24,532 nt of DNA from Lysobacteraceae bacterium (GTDB taxonomy: Bacteria > Pseudomonadota > Gammaproteobacteria > Xanthomonadales > Xanthomonadaceae). Below, one piece after another: positions 14,470-22,777 of the stretch (position 1 is the stretch's first letter; each line of letters opens with the position of its first letter). The position numbers and the translations under genes are program-made. The notes under the pieces are model-generated. The model made no database searches. It was given only the letters and a program-made list of their open reading frames with translations, and was not told where the DNA came from. The DNA is taken from the NCBI GenBank assembly GCA_027483745.1, contig JAIXTZ010000154.1:1-24532 (forward strand). Reading direction: 5' to 3'.

Positions 14470-15594
14470 TCAGTTCGATGCGGGTTCGACCGCCTCGACG
14501 GCGGCGCTGGCCTCGGCGGGCTCGTCTTCGGCGACCGCATCGGCCGGCGGTTCCTCGCCCGGCGCAATGATCGTGTAGCCCTTCGCGCGCATCGCCGCCA
14601 GCAGGCCGTCATCGTTGGTGAGCACCTGGAAGTCGGCGACGGCCACCGTCGTCGCATGCTCGGCGAGGCTTTCCTCCGCCACCCGCACCCATTGGTCGAC
14701 GACCCGTCGCGGCAGGTCGTCGAAGCCACGCTTCTTCAAGGCATCGGTGCCGAGCAGGGCCAGGGCGCAGGCGCGGATCTCGCTCTCCACGCGGAGGTCC
14801 TCGAGCGTGCGCAGGTCGCCGACGGCCCAGGCGTTCGCGCGTTCCACCATGTTCGTGGTGTCCGTCTCGAGGCGAGCAAGCGTCGCTTCCATGCAGCCGA
14901 TGTCGTCGACGGCCGAGCGCTCGAACTCCCGCAGCGCGTCGCGCGGGTCGTCGACCTTGATCGTCACCTCGACGCGGACGATGTCGCGGTCGTTGCGCTT
15001 GGCGACGCGTTCCACGCGATCCCAGACGATGTTCTCGCGCTTGAGGTCGAGGTCGCCGAGGGCTTCATCCATCAATTCGTACGCGGCGAAGACCGGGCGA
15101 CGGCTCTCGACGCCTCGGTCGCGACCCATGTAGATCGCCTTCTGGGCCTCCCAGCGCGCATACAGTTCGGGCGGTAGCACCTCGGCGAGCGTTTGGTCGC
15201 CCGGGTTGTTACGGGCACGCAACGCGGTGGGCAACAGCCGCAGGCTGCCGAAAAAGCCGATGTCGGCGTCGACATCGACGCCCGGCGCGGTGAGGACGCG
15301 GTCGGCGCGCGCCACCAGGGCGTCGAGCTCGCGCGGTTCCCATTGCATGCGCTTCGGCAAGGGGCTCAACGTGGCCATGACCCACAGCGTGTTTTCGCCC
15401 TTGCGGATCTGCCACAGGCCGGGGCCGGGCTGGATGCCGGTGACGACGACCGTTTCGAGCGTGGCCAGCGGCGGCGCGGCGGCGGCTTCGGCCGGCGCCG
15501 GCGAGTCCTCGGGTGCTGCCTGCGCGTTGGCGGCGAAAGGCATCAGCACGAGCAACGCGGCGGCGAGGGCGACGGCAAGCGGGTGATGGCGCAT
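14470..15594 (-). CDS. TraB/GumN family exported protein, variant motif
   Basis: A 374-residue exported protein of the TraB/GumN family, distantly related to the Tiki metalloproteases. The signal peptide covers residues 1-24 with likely cleavage after ANA. A Pro/Ala-rich linker follows, then the family opening GPGLWQIRKGENTLWVMA (from about residue 57), and a mainly helical domain to about 345, including the closing TTVAVADFQVL segment. The usual Gly-x-x-His metal motif at that opening is replaced by A-T-L-S, so protease activity of the Tiki type is doubtful. The C-terminal 30 residues are acidic Ala/Glu-rich. The ATG at 15594 is chosen for its signal peptide; the ribosome site is weak. It is downstream of the esterase-monooxygenase gene on the same strand. 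The real function of this subgroup is unknown. Confidence 0.8.
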   Translation of the reverse strand: MRHHPLAVALAAALLVLMPFAANAQAAPEDSPAPAEAAAAPPLATLETVVVTGIQPGPGLWQIRKGENTLWVMATLSPLPKRMQWEPRELDALVARADRVLTAPGVDVDADIGFFGSLRLLPTALRARNNPGDQTLAEVLPPELYARWEAQKAIYMGRDRGVESRRPVFAAYELMDEALGDLDLKRENIVWDRVERVAKRNDRDIVRVEVTIKVDDPRDALREFERSAVDDIGCMEATLARLETDTTNMVERANAWAVGDLRTLEDLRVESEIRACALALLGTDALKKRGFDDLPRRVVDQWVRVAEESLAEHATTVAVADFQVLTNDDGLLAAMRAKGYTIIAPGEEPPADAVAEDEPAEASAAVEAVEPASN

Positions 15595-15682
15595 GGCGAG
15601 CGTTCCAGGGGAGCGGAGTGGCATGCTCTCCCAAGCGACGTCACGGCGGGATAGGCCGGAAGTCGCGCCGTGGGCGATCCGT

Positions 15683-18070
15683 TCAGCCCCAGTCGTAATC
15701 GGCTGGCGCCGGGGTGCCGGCCTGCCGCACGTATTCCGGGGTGAAGCCAGGGAAGATCGCCACCACGCGACCGTTCTCCATGCGGTACCAGCTGCGGCAT
15801 TGCGTCCATACCGAGTCGCGCAGGCGCGCCTGTAGCGACGCATCGTGCGCCGCCATCGCTTCCGCCTTCACGGCGGCCCAGCGCCCCCCGCGTTCGCGGA
15901 CGCGCTGCATCACGGCGAGCGCGTGGCGCGCGGCGGTTTCGATATAGAACAGGGTGCTGGTGTGGCCGGTCGCGGTGTTCGGCCCCAGCATCAGGAACAG
16001 GTTCGGGAAGCCCGCGACGCCGATGCCGTGCAGGGCCACCGGGCCATCGCGCCAGGCCTCGGCGAGCGTCCGGCCCGCGCGCCCGGTGATCGTGATCGAT
16101 TCGAGCAGGTTCACGGTCTCGAAGCCCGTGGCGCAGACCAGCGCATCGAGCGCGTGCTCGCGGCCGTCGGCGGTCACGATGCCGCTCGCGGTGACGCGCG
16201 CGATGCCCTCGGTGACCAGCGCGACGTGCGGCTGCGCGAGCGTGGGGTAGTAGTCGTTGGCGTAGATGATGCGTTTGCAGCCCAGCGGGTAGGGCGGCGT
16301 CAGGGCCCTGGCGAGCGCTTCGCCATCGGGGGCGTCGCGCAACTGGCGCGAGCGCTGCCAGCGCGCGAGGAACAGCATCAGTCGGCGCGCCAAGGTGCCG
16401 TCGTCGAAACCCCGTCGACCCCATTCGAGGAAACCCGCCCACGCCAGCCGCACCGCCGGCGCGTAGCCTGGGACGCGCATCAGCCCGCGGTCGAACCAGC
16501 GATAACGGCGCTCCAGCCGAGGCAGCACCCAGTTCGGGGTGCGCTGGAACACGCTGACCTGGGCTGCGCGCGCCGCGAGCTTCGGGATGAGCTGCACCGC
16601 GGTCGAGCCCGTGCCGATCACGCCGATGCGTTTCCCGTCGACGATGCGGTCGTCGCCTGGCCAGCGTGCGGTGTGCAACGTCTGGCCCGCGAAGTCGTCG
16701 AGCCCGGGGATCGCCGGCCAGCGCGGTTGGCTCAGTGGGCCCGTGCTGCACACGAAGAAGCGCGACTCGAGCATGTCGCCCTTCGACGTGCGGAAGCGCC
16801 ACAGCGCGGCCGACTCGTCCCAGGTGGCCGAGACCAGCGCGGTGCCAAGGCGCAGGTGGCCGAGCAGGCCTTCGCGCGCGGCGAGCGCCTCCTGGTAGGC
16901 GTGGATCTCGGCGGCGTCGGCGAAGCGCTGCGACCATCCGGCATTCGGCGCGAACGAGAACGCATAGGCCGGCGCGGGCACGTCGACCTGCGCGCCCGGG
17001 TAGCGGTTGTCCCACCACGTGCCGCCGAGCCCGGGCTGCTTCTCCAGCGCGACCACGTCGTGGATCCCGGCCTGTTTCAGCGTGCGCAGCATGCACAGCC
17101 CCGACATGCCCGCGCCGAGCACGACGACCTCGTGCCGCGTGGTCCGCCGCGGCGTCGCGGCCTCCAGATGCGGAACGGCGAAGCGGGCGATCCGGCCGAT
17201 CGCGGCGTCGGCGCTGGGCAGCGTGCCGGCGTGCAGCGGGAAGACGTGCCAACGCCCGCGGGCGAGGTCGGCCTGCGTCGTGACACCCGCTTCGCGCAAC
17301 GCCTCGACGAGACGCACGCAGCCCGGCGCGAAGATCTCGTCGCTGCCCCACTGCACGAGGGTCGGCGGCAGGCCCGCGAGCGAGCCGTGCAGCGGTGACA
17401 CGCACGGATCGTCGGCGGGTCGCGAGCCGCGGAAGTGGTCGATGCAGGCCGCCACCCATGGCTTCGAGAGCAGGGCTTCGCCGGGCACGTGGTCGGGCAG
17501 GCCGGCCAGCGTGAGATCGGCGAGCGGGGAAAGCAGCAGTAGGCAGGCGGGCAGGGAATCGCCGCGATCGCGCAGCGCCTGGGCCAGCAGCAGCACCAGC
17601 GTGCCGCCGGCCGAGTCGCCCGCCACGATCACCGGCCCCTCGGCGGCCAGGGCGCGATACGCGGCCAGCGCGTCGTCGAGTGCGGCGGGGAAGGGGTGTT
17701 CAGGCGCCAACCGATACTCCGCCGAGAACACCGGCAGGCCGAGGTCGCGGGCGAGCTTCGCGGTCAACGCGCGATGCGTGGCCGGCGAGCCGACGCAGAA
17801 GGCGCCCCCGTGCAGGTAGAGCACGCGGCCCGCCTTCACGGGAGCCTGCAGCGGGTGCAGCCACTCGCCCGGCACGCCGCCTTCCATCGCGGCCTCGACG
17901 CGCACGCGCCGCGGGAGTCGGTTGAGTGGCACGAAGCGCTGCAGCCGCGCGCGCTGCGAGGGGATCGGCACCTGCGGGGAGAATCGCGGTTTGACGGCCA
18001 ACCGAAGCAGCGTCCGCAGCATCGCCCCCATCACCGCATCCGCAACGCCCGGCGTGCGCAGCGTCGACAT
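15683..18070 (-). CDS. Fused alpha/beta-hydrolase esterase and Baeyer-Villiger monooxygenase
   Basis: A 795-residue two-domain enzyme. Residues 1-300 are an HSL-type alpha/beta hydrolase: oxyanion motif HGGA (87-90), nucleophile S153 in GDSAGG, D244 in GSDEIF and H275 in WHVF complete the triad. Residues 312-795 are an FAD/NADPH monooxygenase: GAGMSG (319-324), GGTWWDNRYPG (349-359), the Baeyer-Villiger fingerprint F-x-G-x3-H-x3-W-P at 460-471 with no mismatch, a second Rossmann motif GTGSTA (486-491) and ATGF (647-650). The monooxygenase would turn a ketone into an ester or lactone and the hydrolase would cleave it. The junction is read in one uninterrupted frame. The start at 18070 lies four bases after the stop of the GGDEF-EAL gene, implying coupling. 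The substrate is unknown. Confidence 0.88.
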   Translation of the reverse strand: MSTLRTPGVADAVMGAMLRTLLRLAVKPRFSPQVPIPSQRARLQRFVPLNRLPRRVRVEAAMEGGVPGEWLHPLQAPVKAGRVLYLHGGAFCVGSPATHRALTAKLARDLGLPVFSAEYRLAPEHPFPAALDDALAAYRALAAEGPVIVAGDSAGGTLVLLLAQALRDRGDSLPACLLLLSPLADLTLAGLPDHVPGEALLSKPWVAACIDHFRGSRPADDPCVSPLHGSLAGLPPTLVQWGSDEIFAPGCVRLVEALREAGVTTQADLARGRWHVFPLHAGTLPSADAAIGRIARFAVPHLEAATPRRTTRHEVVVLGAGMSGLCMLRTLKQAGIHDVVALEKQPGLGGTWWDNRYPGAQVDVPAPAYAFSFAPNAGWSQRFADAAEIHAYQEALAAREGLLGHLRLGTALVSATWDESAALWRFRTSKGDMLESRFFVCSTGPLSQPRWPAIPGLDDFAGQTLHTARWPGDDRIVDGKRIGVIGTGSTAVQLIPKLAARAAQVSVFQRTPNWVLPRLERRYRWFDRGLMRVPGYAPAVRLAWAGFLEWGRRGFDDGTLARRLMLFLARWQRSRQLRDAPDGEALARALTPPYPLGCKRIIYANDYYPTLAQPHVALVTEGIARVTASGIVTADGREHALDALVCATGFETVNLLESITITGRAGRTLAEAWRDGPVALHGIGVAGFPNLFLMLGPNTATGHTSTLFYIETAARHALAVMQRVRERGGRWAAVKAEAMAAHDASLQARLRDSVWTQCRSWYRMENGRVVAIFPGFTPEYVRQAGTPAPADYDWG

Positions 18071-18074
18071 CGGA

Positions 18075-20027
18075 TCAGCCGGCGGGCGCGACGGCTTCGC
18101 GCTCCAGCAGCCTGGCGAAGGCGGCCGCGGACAGCGGGGCATGCAGCAGGAAGCCTTGCGCCTCGCGGCAGCCGAGCCGCGTCAGCGCTTCCAGCACGTC
18201 CGGACGCTCCACGCCCTCCGCGACCACGGCCATGCCGAGACGACGCCCGAGATCCATCAGCGTGACCACGAGCGCGCTGGCGTCGGCGTCCGTGGCCATG
18301 CGGGAAACGAAGTGGCGGTCGATCTTGATCACATCGATGGGGAAACGCAGCAGGTGCGCGAGGCTCGAATAGCCCATGCCGAAGTCGTCGAGCGCCAGCG
18401 TCGCGCCCAGGGCGCGAAGGGCGTGCATGCGTTCGGCGACGAGGGTCGGGTCTTCGATCAGCGCGGTTTCGGTGAGTTCGAGCTCGAGCGCCTCCGCCGG
18501 CAAGCCGCTGGTGCATAGGGCGTCGCGCACGTCGTCGAGCAGGCGCGGATCGCGCAGCTGCACCGGCGACAGGTTCACCGACACGCGGAGGCGCTGCCCC
18601 CCGGCTCGCCACTGGGCGGCATCGCGACAGGCTTGCTGCAGGACGGTGCGTCCCAGGGGAACGATCAGGCCGGTACGCTCCGCGAGCGCGATGAAGCGAT
18701 CCGGCGGGACGGTGGTCCCGTCGCCGAGCGGGAGGCGGACCAGGGCCTCCGCGCCGTCGATGCGCCGCGTCGACAGCGCGACCCGCGGCTGGTACTCGAC
18801 GATCAAACGGTCCGAGCGGATCGCCTCGCGAAGCTGGGCCTCGAGCTCCATCTCCGCCAGCAGTGCCGCCCCGAGGTCCGGGGTGTAGCGGCAGGCGCGT
18901 CCGCGGCCGGCGTCCTTGGCCCGGTACATGGCCGCGTCGGCATGGCGGATCAGCTCCTTCACGCTGGCGGCATCGTCCGGGAACAGGCAGATGCCCGCGC
19001 TCGCGCCGATGTGGACTTCGCGATCGCCGAGACGGAAGGGCGGCCCCAAACGCTCCAGCAGTCGCTGCACCCTCGCTTCGATGGGCAGCGAATGCCCCTG
19101 TAGGTCGAACACCAGCAGGAACTCGTCACCGCCGAGCCGCGCCAGCATCTCCTGCTCCCCCATGCCCGGGAGCAACCTTTGGGTGATCTGGACCAACAGT
19201 TCGTCGCCCACCGCATGGCCGAGGCTGTCGTTGACGCGCTTGAAACCGTCGAGGTCGACGAACACCACGGCGAAGGGCCGTGGCGGTTCGGTGGCTACGC
19301 GGAGCTTCAGGGCGCGGAGCGCGAAACGACGGTTGGGCAGGCGGGTGAGCGGGTCGCGTTCCGAGAGGTCGGCCATGCGGCGCTCGTCGCGGGCGAACTC
19401 GGCGACGGGGAAGGCGAGGCCGAGCACGAAGCTGGCGAACACCGGCACCACGAGGGCGAGGCCGATCAGCACCTCCTGTGCCGCGTCTTCCGGCCCCAGC
19501 ACCATCACCGCCCCGACGCGAAGCCCGAGGATGCAGGCCGTGACGCCGACGGCGGCGGTGATGACGCCGCGCGCCATGTCCCAGGGACGCCCGTGCCGCA
19601 GCAGGACCCCGAGGCCGGCCAGGAAGAACAGCGCATTGCCGCCGCTGACCACGAAGATGCGCGTGCTGCGGGAGGCCTCCTGGCTCCAGACGAGCAGCAC
19701 CATGAACGCCACGAACGCCAGCGCCACCGCTCGGGTCCAATTCGGGTGCCGGCGCCGCCCGAGGTGGCGGCGCAGGGCGAGCACGAGCAGGGCCGGATAG
19801 AGGGTGATCAACGCGTTGGCGGCGACGAAGCTGGCCCACGGGCTCCAGTCCAGCAATCGTGTCGCGTACAGCCCCCATCCCAACGCGGCGGCGATCGCGC
19901 CCACGGCCAGTAGGGGGAAGTAGCCCGAGTTCGGCTTGCTCCGGTGCATCAGCACCATGAACCCCCCGACCAGCAGGTTGCTGCCGGCCGCGATGACGAT
20001 GATGGTCAGGACATCCGGGAAGGCCAC
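18075..20027 (-). CDS. Membrane GGDEF-EAL c-di-GMP enzyme
   Basis: A 650-residue protein with about seven hydrophobic segments in residues 1-210, a GGDEF domain (about 215-378) and an EAL domain (about 393-640). GGDEF (299-303) is intact, with no RxxD inhibitory site before it. The EAL domain keeps the catalytic set: EAL (427-429), E520 in LELTE, DDFG (547-550), K568 in KID, and E604/E607 in AEGVE, so phosphodiesterase activity that degrades c-di-GMP is likely; the GGDEF half may be a cyclase or a GTP sensor. The start codon is GTG at 20027 with a weak ribosome site. The next gene starts four bases after the stop, so membrane-sensed c-di-GMP turnover and the esterase-monooxygenase are co-expressed. 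Confidence 0.92.
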   Translation of the reverse strand: MAFPDVLTIIVIAAGSNLLVGGFMVLMHRSKPNSGYFPLLAVGAIAAALGWGLYATRLLDWSPWASFVAANALITLYPALLVLALRRHLGRRRHPNWTRAVALAFVAFMVLLVWSQEASRSTRIFVVSGGNALFFLAGLGVLLRHGRPWDMARGVITAAVGVTACILGLRVGAVMVLGPEDAAQEVLIGLALVVPVFASFVLGLAFPVAEFARDERRMADLSERDPLTRLPNRRFALRALKLRVATEPPRPFAVVFVDLDGFKRVNDSLGHAVGDELLVQITQRLLPGMGEQEMLARLGGDEFLLVFDLQGHSLPIEARVQRLLERLGPPFRLGDREVHIGASAGICLFPDDAASVKELIRHADAAMYRAKDAGRGRACRYTPDLGAALLAEMELEAQLREAIRSDRLIVEYQPRVALSTRRIDGAEALVRLPLGDGTTVPPDRFIALAERTGLIVPLGRTVLQQACRDAAQWRAGGQRLRVSVNLSPVQLRDPRLLDDVRDALCTSGLPAEALELELTETALIEDPTLVAERMHALRALGATLALDDFGMGYSSLAHLLRFPIDVIKIDRHFVSRMATDADASALVVTLMDLGRRLGMAVVAEGVERPDVLEALTRLGCREAQGFLLHAPLSAAAFARLLEREAVAPAG

Positions 20028-20056
20028 GAAGGGGCTCGGACAGCTCGGGGGCCCCC

Positions 20057-20062
20057 AGCGTA
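20057..20062 (-). promoter_or_regulatory. Candidate -10 box (TACGCT) of the GGDEF-EAL gene
   Basis: On the minus strand TACGCT is followed by GGGGGCCCCC, a self-complementary decamer. It would start transcription near 20050, about 23 bases before the GTG start. It resembles the element before the ABC exporter at 4191. No -35 box is clear. Confidence 0.35.
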
Positions 20063-20142
20063 ACTGCCCGGGAACGGTCCGGCGCCCCTTGGGATGTCGA
20101 GCGCTGTCAATTCTGTCGATCCCATCGCTTTCGACCGCGGCC

Positions 20143-20148
20143 TACACT
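20143..20148 (+). promoter_or_regulatory. Candidate -10 box (TACACT) of the second HAD gene
   Basis: GGCC-TACACT-G lies 30 bases before the ATG at 20179, within the 151-base region between divergent genes. The same GGCCTACACTG undecamer occurs on the minus strand just before the FAD oxidase gene. No -35 box is clear. Confidence 0.35.
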
Positions 20149-20178
20149 GCGCGCCCACGTTTCGACGGAGGCCTCCGG

Positions 20179-20883
20179 ATGGCCCGCATCACCCTGGTCG
20201 GCTTCGATGCCGATGACACCCTCTGGCACAGCGAGACCTATTTCCACGAGGCGCACGCCGAGTTCGAGCGCATCGTCGGTGGCTACGTCGACCTCGCCGA
20301 CGCCGCCGTGCACGAGCGCCTGCTCGCCACCGAGCGCGAGAACATCAAGCTCTTCGGCTACGGTGCCAAGGGCATGACGCTGTCGATGATCGAGACCGCG
20401 ATCGCGCTCAGCAGCGAGCGCATCAGCGCGGCCGACCTGCATCGCATCGTGGGCTTGGGCAAGTCGATCCTGCAGCACCCGGTCGAGTTGCTGCCGGGCG
20501 TGCGCGCCGCCGTCGAGGCCGTGGCCGCGACGCACCGCGTGGTGCTGATCACCAAGGGCGACCTGTTCCACCAGGAGCGCAAGGTGGCTGCATCGGGCAT
20601 GGCCGACCTGTTCCAGCGCATCGAGATCGTCAGCGAGAAAGACGAGAAGAGCTACGCGCGGCTGTTCAAGGAGTTCGAGGTTGCGCCGGGCGCGTTCGCC
20701 ATGGTCGGCAACTCGCAGAAGTCCGACATCGCGCCGGTGCTCGCCTTGGGCGGCTGGGGCATCCACGTGCCGTACCCGTTGGTGTGGGCGCTGGATCGCG
20801 CGGAGATCGACCCGGCGCACCCGCGCTTCGCCAGCGTCGCGAGCGCCGGGGACGTCCCCGCCGTGCTCGAACGCTGGGGCTGA
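20179..20883 (+). CDS. HAD-superfamily hydrolase
   Basis: A 234-residue cytoplasmic HAD phosphatase with motif I DADDTLW (D10 nucleophile, D12 acid/base), motif II LITKGD (T125, K126), motif III K157 in EKDEKSY and motif IV VGNSQKSDI (177-184). A helical cap sits between motifs I and II. Motif IV uses GNSxxSD instead of GDD, as in some haloacid-dehalogenase-like and YjjG-related members, so it is a different branch from the YigB-like protein at 6542. The substrate is not predictable. GGAGG (20167-20171) lies seven bases before the ATG and is part of the palindrome GGAGGCCTCC, which could mask it. The gene ends six bases from the convergent NUDIX gene. Confidence 0.87.
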   Translation: MARITLVGFDADDTLWHSETYFHEAHAEFERIVGGYVDLADAAVHERLLATERENIKLFGYGAKGMTLSMIETAIALSSERISAADLHRIVGLGKSILQHPVELLPGVRAAVEAVAATHRVVLITKGDLFHQERKVAASGMADLFQRIEIVSEKDEKSYARLFKEFEVAPGAFAMVGNSQKSDIAPVLALGGWGIHVPYPLVWALDRAEIDPAHPRFASVASAGDVPAVLERWG

Positions 20884-20889
20884 TCGCGC

Positions 20890-21378
20890 TCAGAAGCGCG
20901 AGAAGCGCCAGCTCACCATCCGGCCCTCGCGGTAGGGCATCACGCCATGGAACGGCCGGCGGTCGCCGTCGAAGACGAGCGGCAGGAAGTGGCGGTCGCC
21001 TTCCCACATCGGCAGGTCCATCAGGCGGTCGAGCGGTACCCACTCGAGGTCGCCTTCGACATTGCGCGTCGGCGCCTCGCCCTCGAAGGCGGTAATCAGG
21101 AAGATGAAGCCGAGCCAGTCCTCGCCGTTCTTGCCGAAGCCTGGCCAGCTGATCGTGCCGCGCAGCGCCATCGCGGTGACGGTGAGGCCGGCTTCCTCGT
21201 GGATCTCGCGCGCCATGCCGGCGGCCACGTCCTCGTCGGCCTCGAGCTTGCCGCCAAGGCCGTTGTACTTGCCGAGGTGCTCGTCGCCGGGGCGGGCGTT
21301 GCGGTGGACCATGAGCACGTGCGTGCCTTCCGGCGAAAGCACGTAGCCGAGGGTGCCGATGATCGGGGTGTAGGGCAT
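20890..21378 (-). CDS. NUDIX hydrolase, MutT/8-oxo-dGTPase-like
   Basis: A 162-residue NUDIX enzyme. The box G-x5-E-x7-REIHEEAGL is complete: G43, E49 and R57 to L65. The family hydrolyses nucleoside diphosphates linked to another group; the N-terminal layout (GYVLSPEGTHVLMVHR, then YNGLGGKLE) and the C-terminal F-x-G-D segment resemble 8-oxo-dGTP diphosphatases that clean oxidised nucleotides from the pool. Length is normal for that group. GGAG lies nine bases before the ATG at 21378. It is the last gene of a minus-strand run, 33 bases after the FAD oxidase stop. The substrate is inferred by resemblance only. Confidence 0.9.
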   Translation of the reverse strand: MPYTPIIGTLGYVLSPEGTHVLMVHRNARPGDEHLGKYNGLGGKLEADEDVAAGMAREIHEEAGLTVTAMALRGTISWPGFGKNGEDWLGFIFLITAFEGEAPTRNVEGDLEWVPLDRLMDLPMWEGDRHFLPLVFDGDRRPFHGVMPYREGRMVSWRFSRF

Positions 21379-21411
21379 GCGGGTCTCCGTGGTCGGCGCA
21401 TTATCGCGCGA

Positions 21412-22749
21412 TCAGAAGATCTTCCCCGCGTTGAACACGCCCTTCGGGTCGAGCGCCTGCTTGATGCCGCGAAGCGCCGCGATGGCGAACGGATCGGCAT
21501 GCTTGACGAAGGCGTCGCGCTTGGCCAAGCCAATGCCGTGCTCGCCGGACAGCGTCCCGCCGAGTTCGACGCACAGGGCGAACAGCGGATCGAGCGCGGC
21601 ATCGAGGGCCGGGCCGTCGAGTTCGCCGGCGTGCAGCAGGTTGACGTGCAGGTTGCCGTCGCCGAGGTGGCCGTAGCTCACCGTCTTCGCGTCCAGCGCC
21701 GCGAGGCGCGCGAAGAACTCGGGCAACCGGTCGCGGGGCACCACGACGTCCTCGCTCACCTTGCGCGGGAAACGCTGCTTGAGGTGCACGCTGGTCATCC
21801 GCCGCACCGCCCACAGGGCCTCGCGCTGCGCGCCGGTGGTGGCCACTTGCGCTTCTGCCGCCAGCGGGCCGAGCGCGTCGAGTAGCGGTTCGAGGAAGCC
21901 CGCGTGCGAGCAGCCCGGGTCGTCGAATTCCAGCAGCACCAGCGCGTCGCCGGGCAGCCGGCGGGCGTCGTCCGGGCCATGCGCGCGCAGGTCGGCGAGC
22001 ACCGCCGAATCCCAGAACTCCAGCGCCGAGGGCAGGAAGCCCGCGGCGAACAGCCGTGCCGGCAGCGCGGGCAGCAGCCCCATGTCCGGCAGCGGCAGCA
22101 GCAGGGTCAGGTGCTCGCGCGGCCGCGGCAGCAGCGCGACGGTGGCCCCGAGGATCATCCCGAACACGCCTTCGCTGCCGACCATCAGCTGCGCGAGGTT
22201 CGGACCGGTGTTCTGCTTCACTGAGTCGATGCCGAAGCGGTGCACCTCGCCGTCGGCCATCAGCGCGTCGACGCTCAGCACCCAGCGCCGGGTCATGCCG
22301 TACTTGCAGGCATTCGGGCCGCCGGCATTGGTCGCCAGCGAGCCGCCGAAGCTGCACAGCGGCCAGGAGTTCGGGTCCGGCGGGTACCAGAGCCCCTGCG
22401 CGTCGGCCTGCTGCTTCACCGCTGAGAGTCCGGCGCTGGCCGGCGCCGACAAGGTGAGGTTCGCGGTGTTCACCGTGATGTCGCCCGGCCACTCGGACAG
22501 GTCGACGACGACGCTGCGGGCATCTGGCACGCAGCCGCCGGCCTTGCCGCTGCCGGCGCCGCGAGGCACGAGGGTGAAGCCCTCGTCGCCGGCGCGCTGC
22601 ACCAGTGTTCGCAGGGCCTCGCGGCTCCGCGGCTTCACGACCGCGAGCGGTTCGGGGCCGCGCACGTGGGATTCGTCGTGGCGGAAGGCGGCGGTCTGCG
22701 CAGGGTCACGCAGCACGCGGGTGTCGGGCAGGGCGTCGAGCCAGTCCAT
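21412..22749 (-). CDS. GlcD-like FAD-linked oxidase (D-2-hydroxyacid dehydrogenase type)
   Basis: A 445-residue flavoenzyme of the vanillyl-alcohol-oxidase fold. The FAD-binding domain (about 30-210) carries PRGAGSGKAGG (62-72) and GGSLATNAGG (135-144). The C-terminal FAD-oxidase domain (about 215-445) carries H361-x-x-DGN-x-H368, GEHGIG (402-407) and the closing segment LDPKGVFNAGKIF. These motifs match GlcD, D-lactate and D-2-hydroxyglutarate dehydrogenases, which oxidise D-2-hydroxyacids and pass electrons to quinones or another acceptor. No GlcE or GlcF gene is adjacent, which favours a single-subunit enzyme. The ATG at 22749 has no ribosome site but sits exactly six bases after a TACACT box, so the mRNA may be leaderless. 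It is 28 bases downstream of the GAF-GGDEF gene. Confidence 0.88.
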   Translation of the reverse strand: MDWLDALPDTRVLRDPAQTAAFRHDESHVRGPEPLAVVKPRSREALRTLVQRAGDEGFTLVPRGAGSGKAGGCVPDARSVVVDLSEWPGDITVNTANLTLSAPASAGLSAVKQQADAQGLWYPPDPNSWPLCSFGGSLATNAGGPNACKYGMTRRWVLSVDALMADGEVHRFGIDSVKQNTGPNLAQLMVGSEGVFGMILGATVALLPRPREHLTLLLPLPDMGLLPALPARLFAAGFLPSALEFWDSAVLADLRAHGPDDARRLPGDALVLLEFDDPGCSHAGFLEPLLDALGPLAAEAQVATTGAQREALWAVRRMTSVHLKQRFPRKVSEDVVVPRDRLPEFFARLAALDAKTVSYGHLGDGNLHVNLLHAGELDGPALDAALDPLFALCVELGGTLSGEHGIGLAKRDAFVKHADPFAIAALRGIKQALDPKGVFNAGKIF

Positions 22750-22755
22750 GGCGCC

Positions 22756-22761
22756 AGTGTA
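22756..22761 (-). promoter_or_regulatory. Candidate -10 box (TACACT) giving a leaderless FAD oxidase mRNA
   Basis: Read on the minus strand, GGGCC-TACACT-GGCGCC-ATG places the expected transcription start on the A of the start codon at 22749. The box lies in the 28-base gap after the GAF-GGDEF gene. No -35 box is clear, because that region is inside the upstream gene. Confidence 0.4.
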
Positions 22762-22777
22762 GGCCCGCACGACGGCC

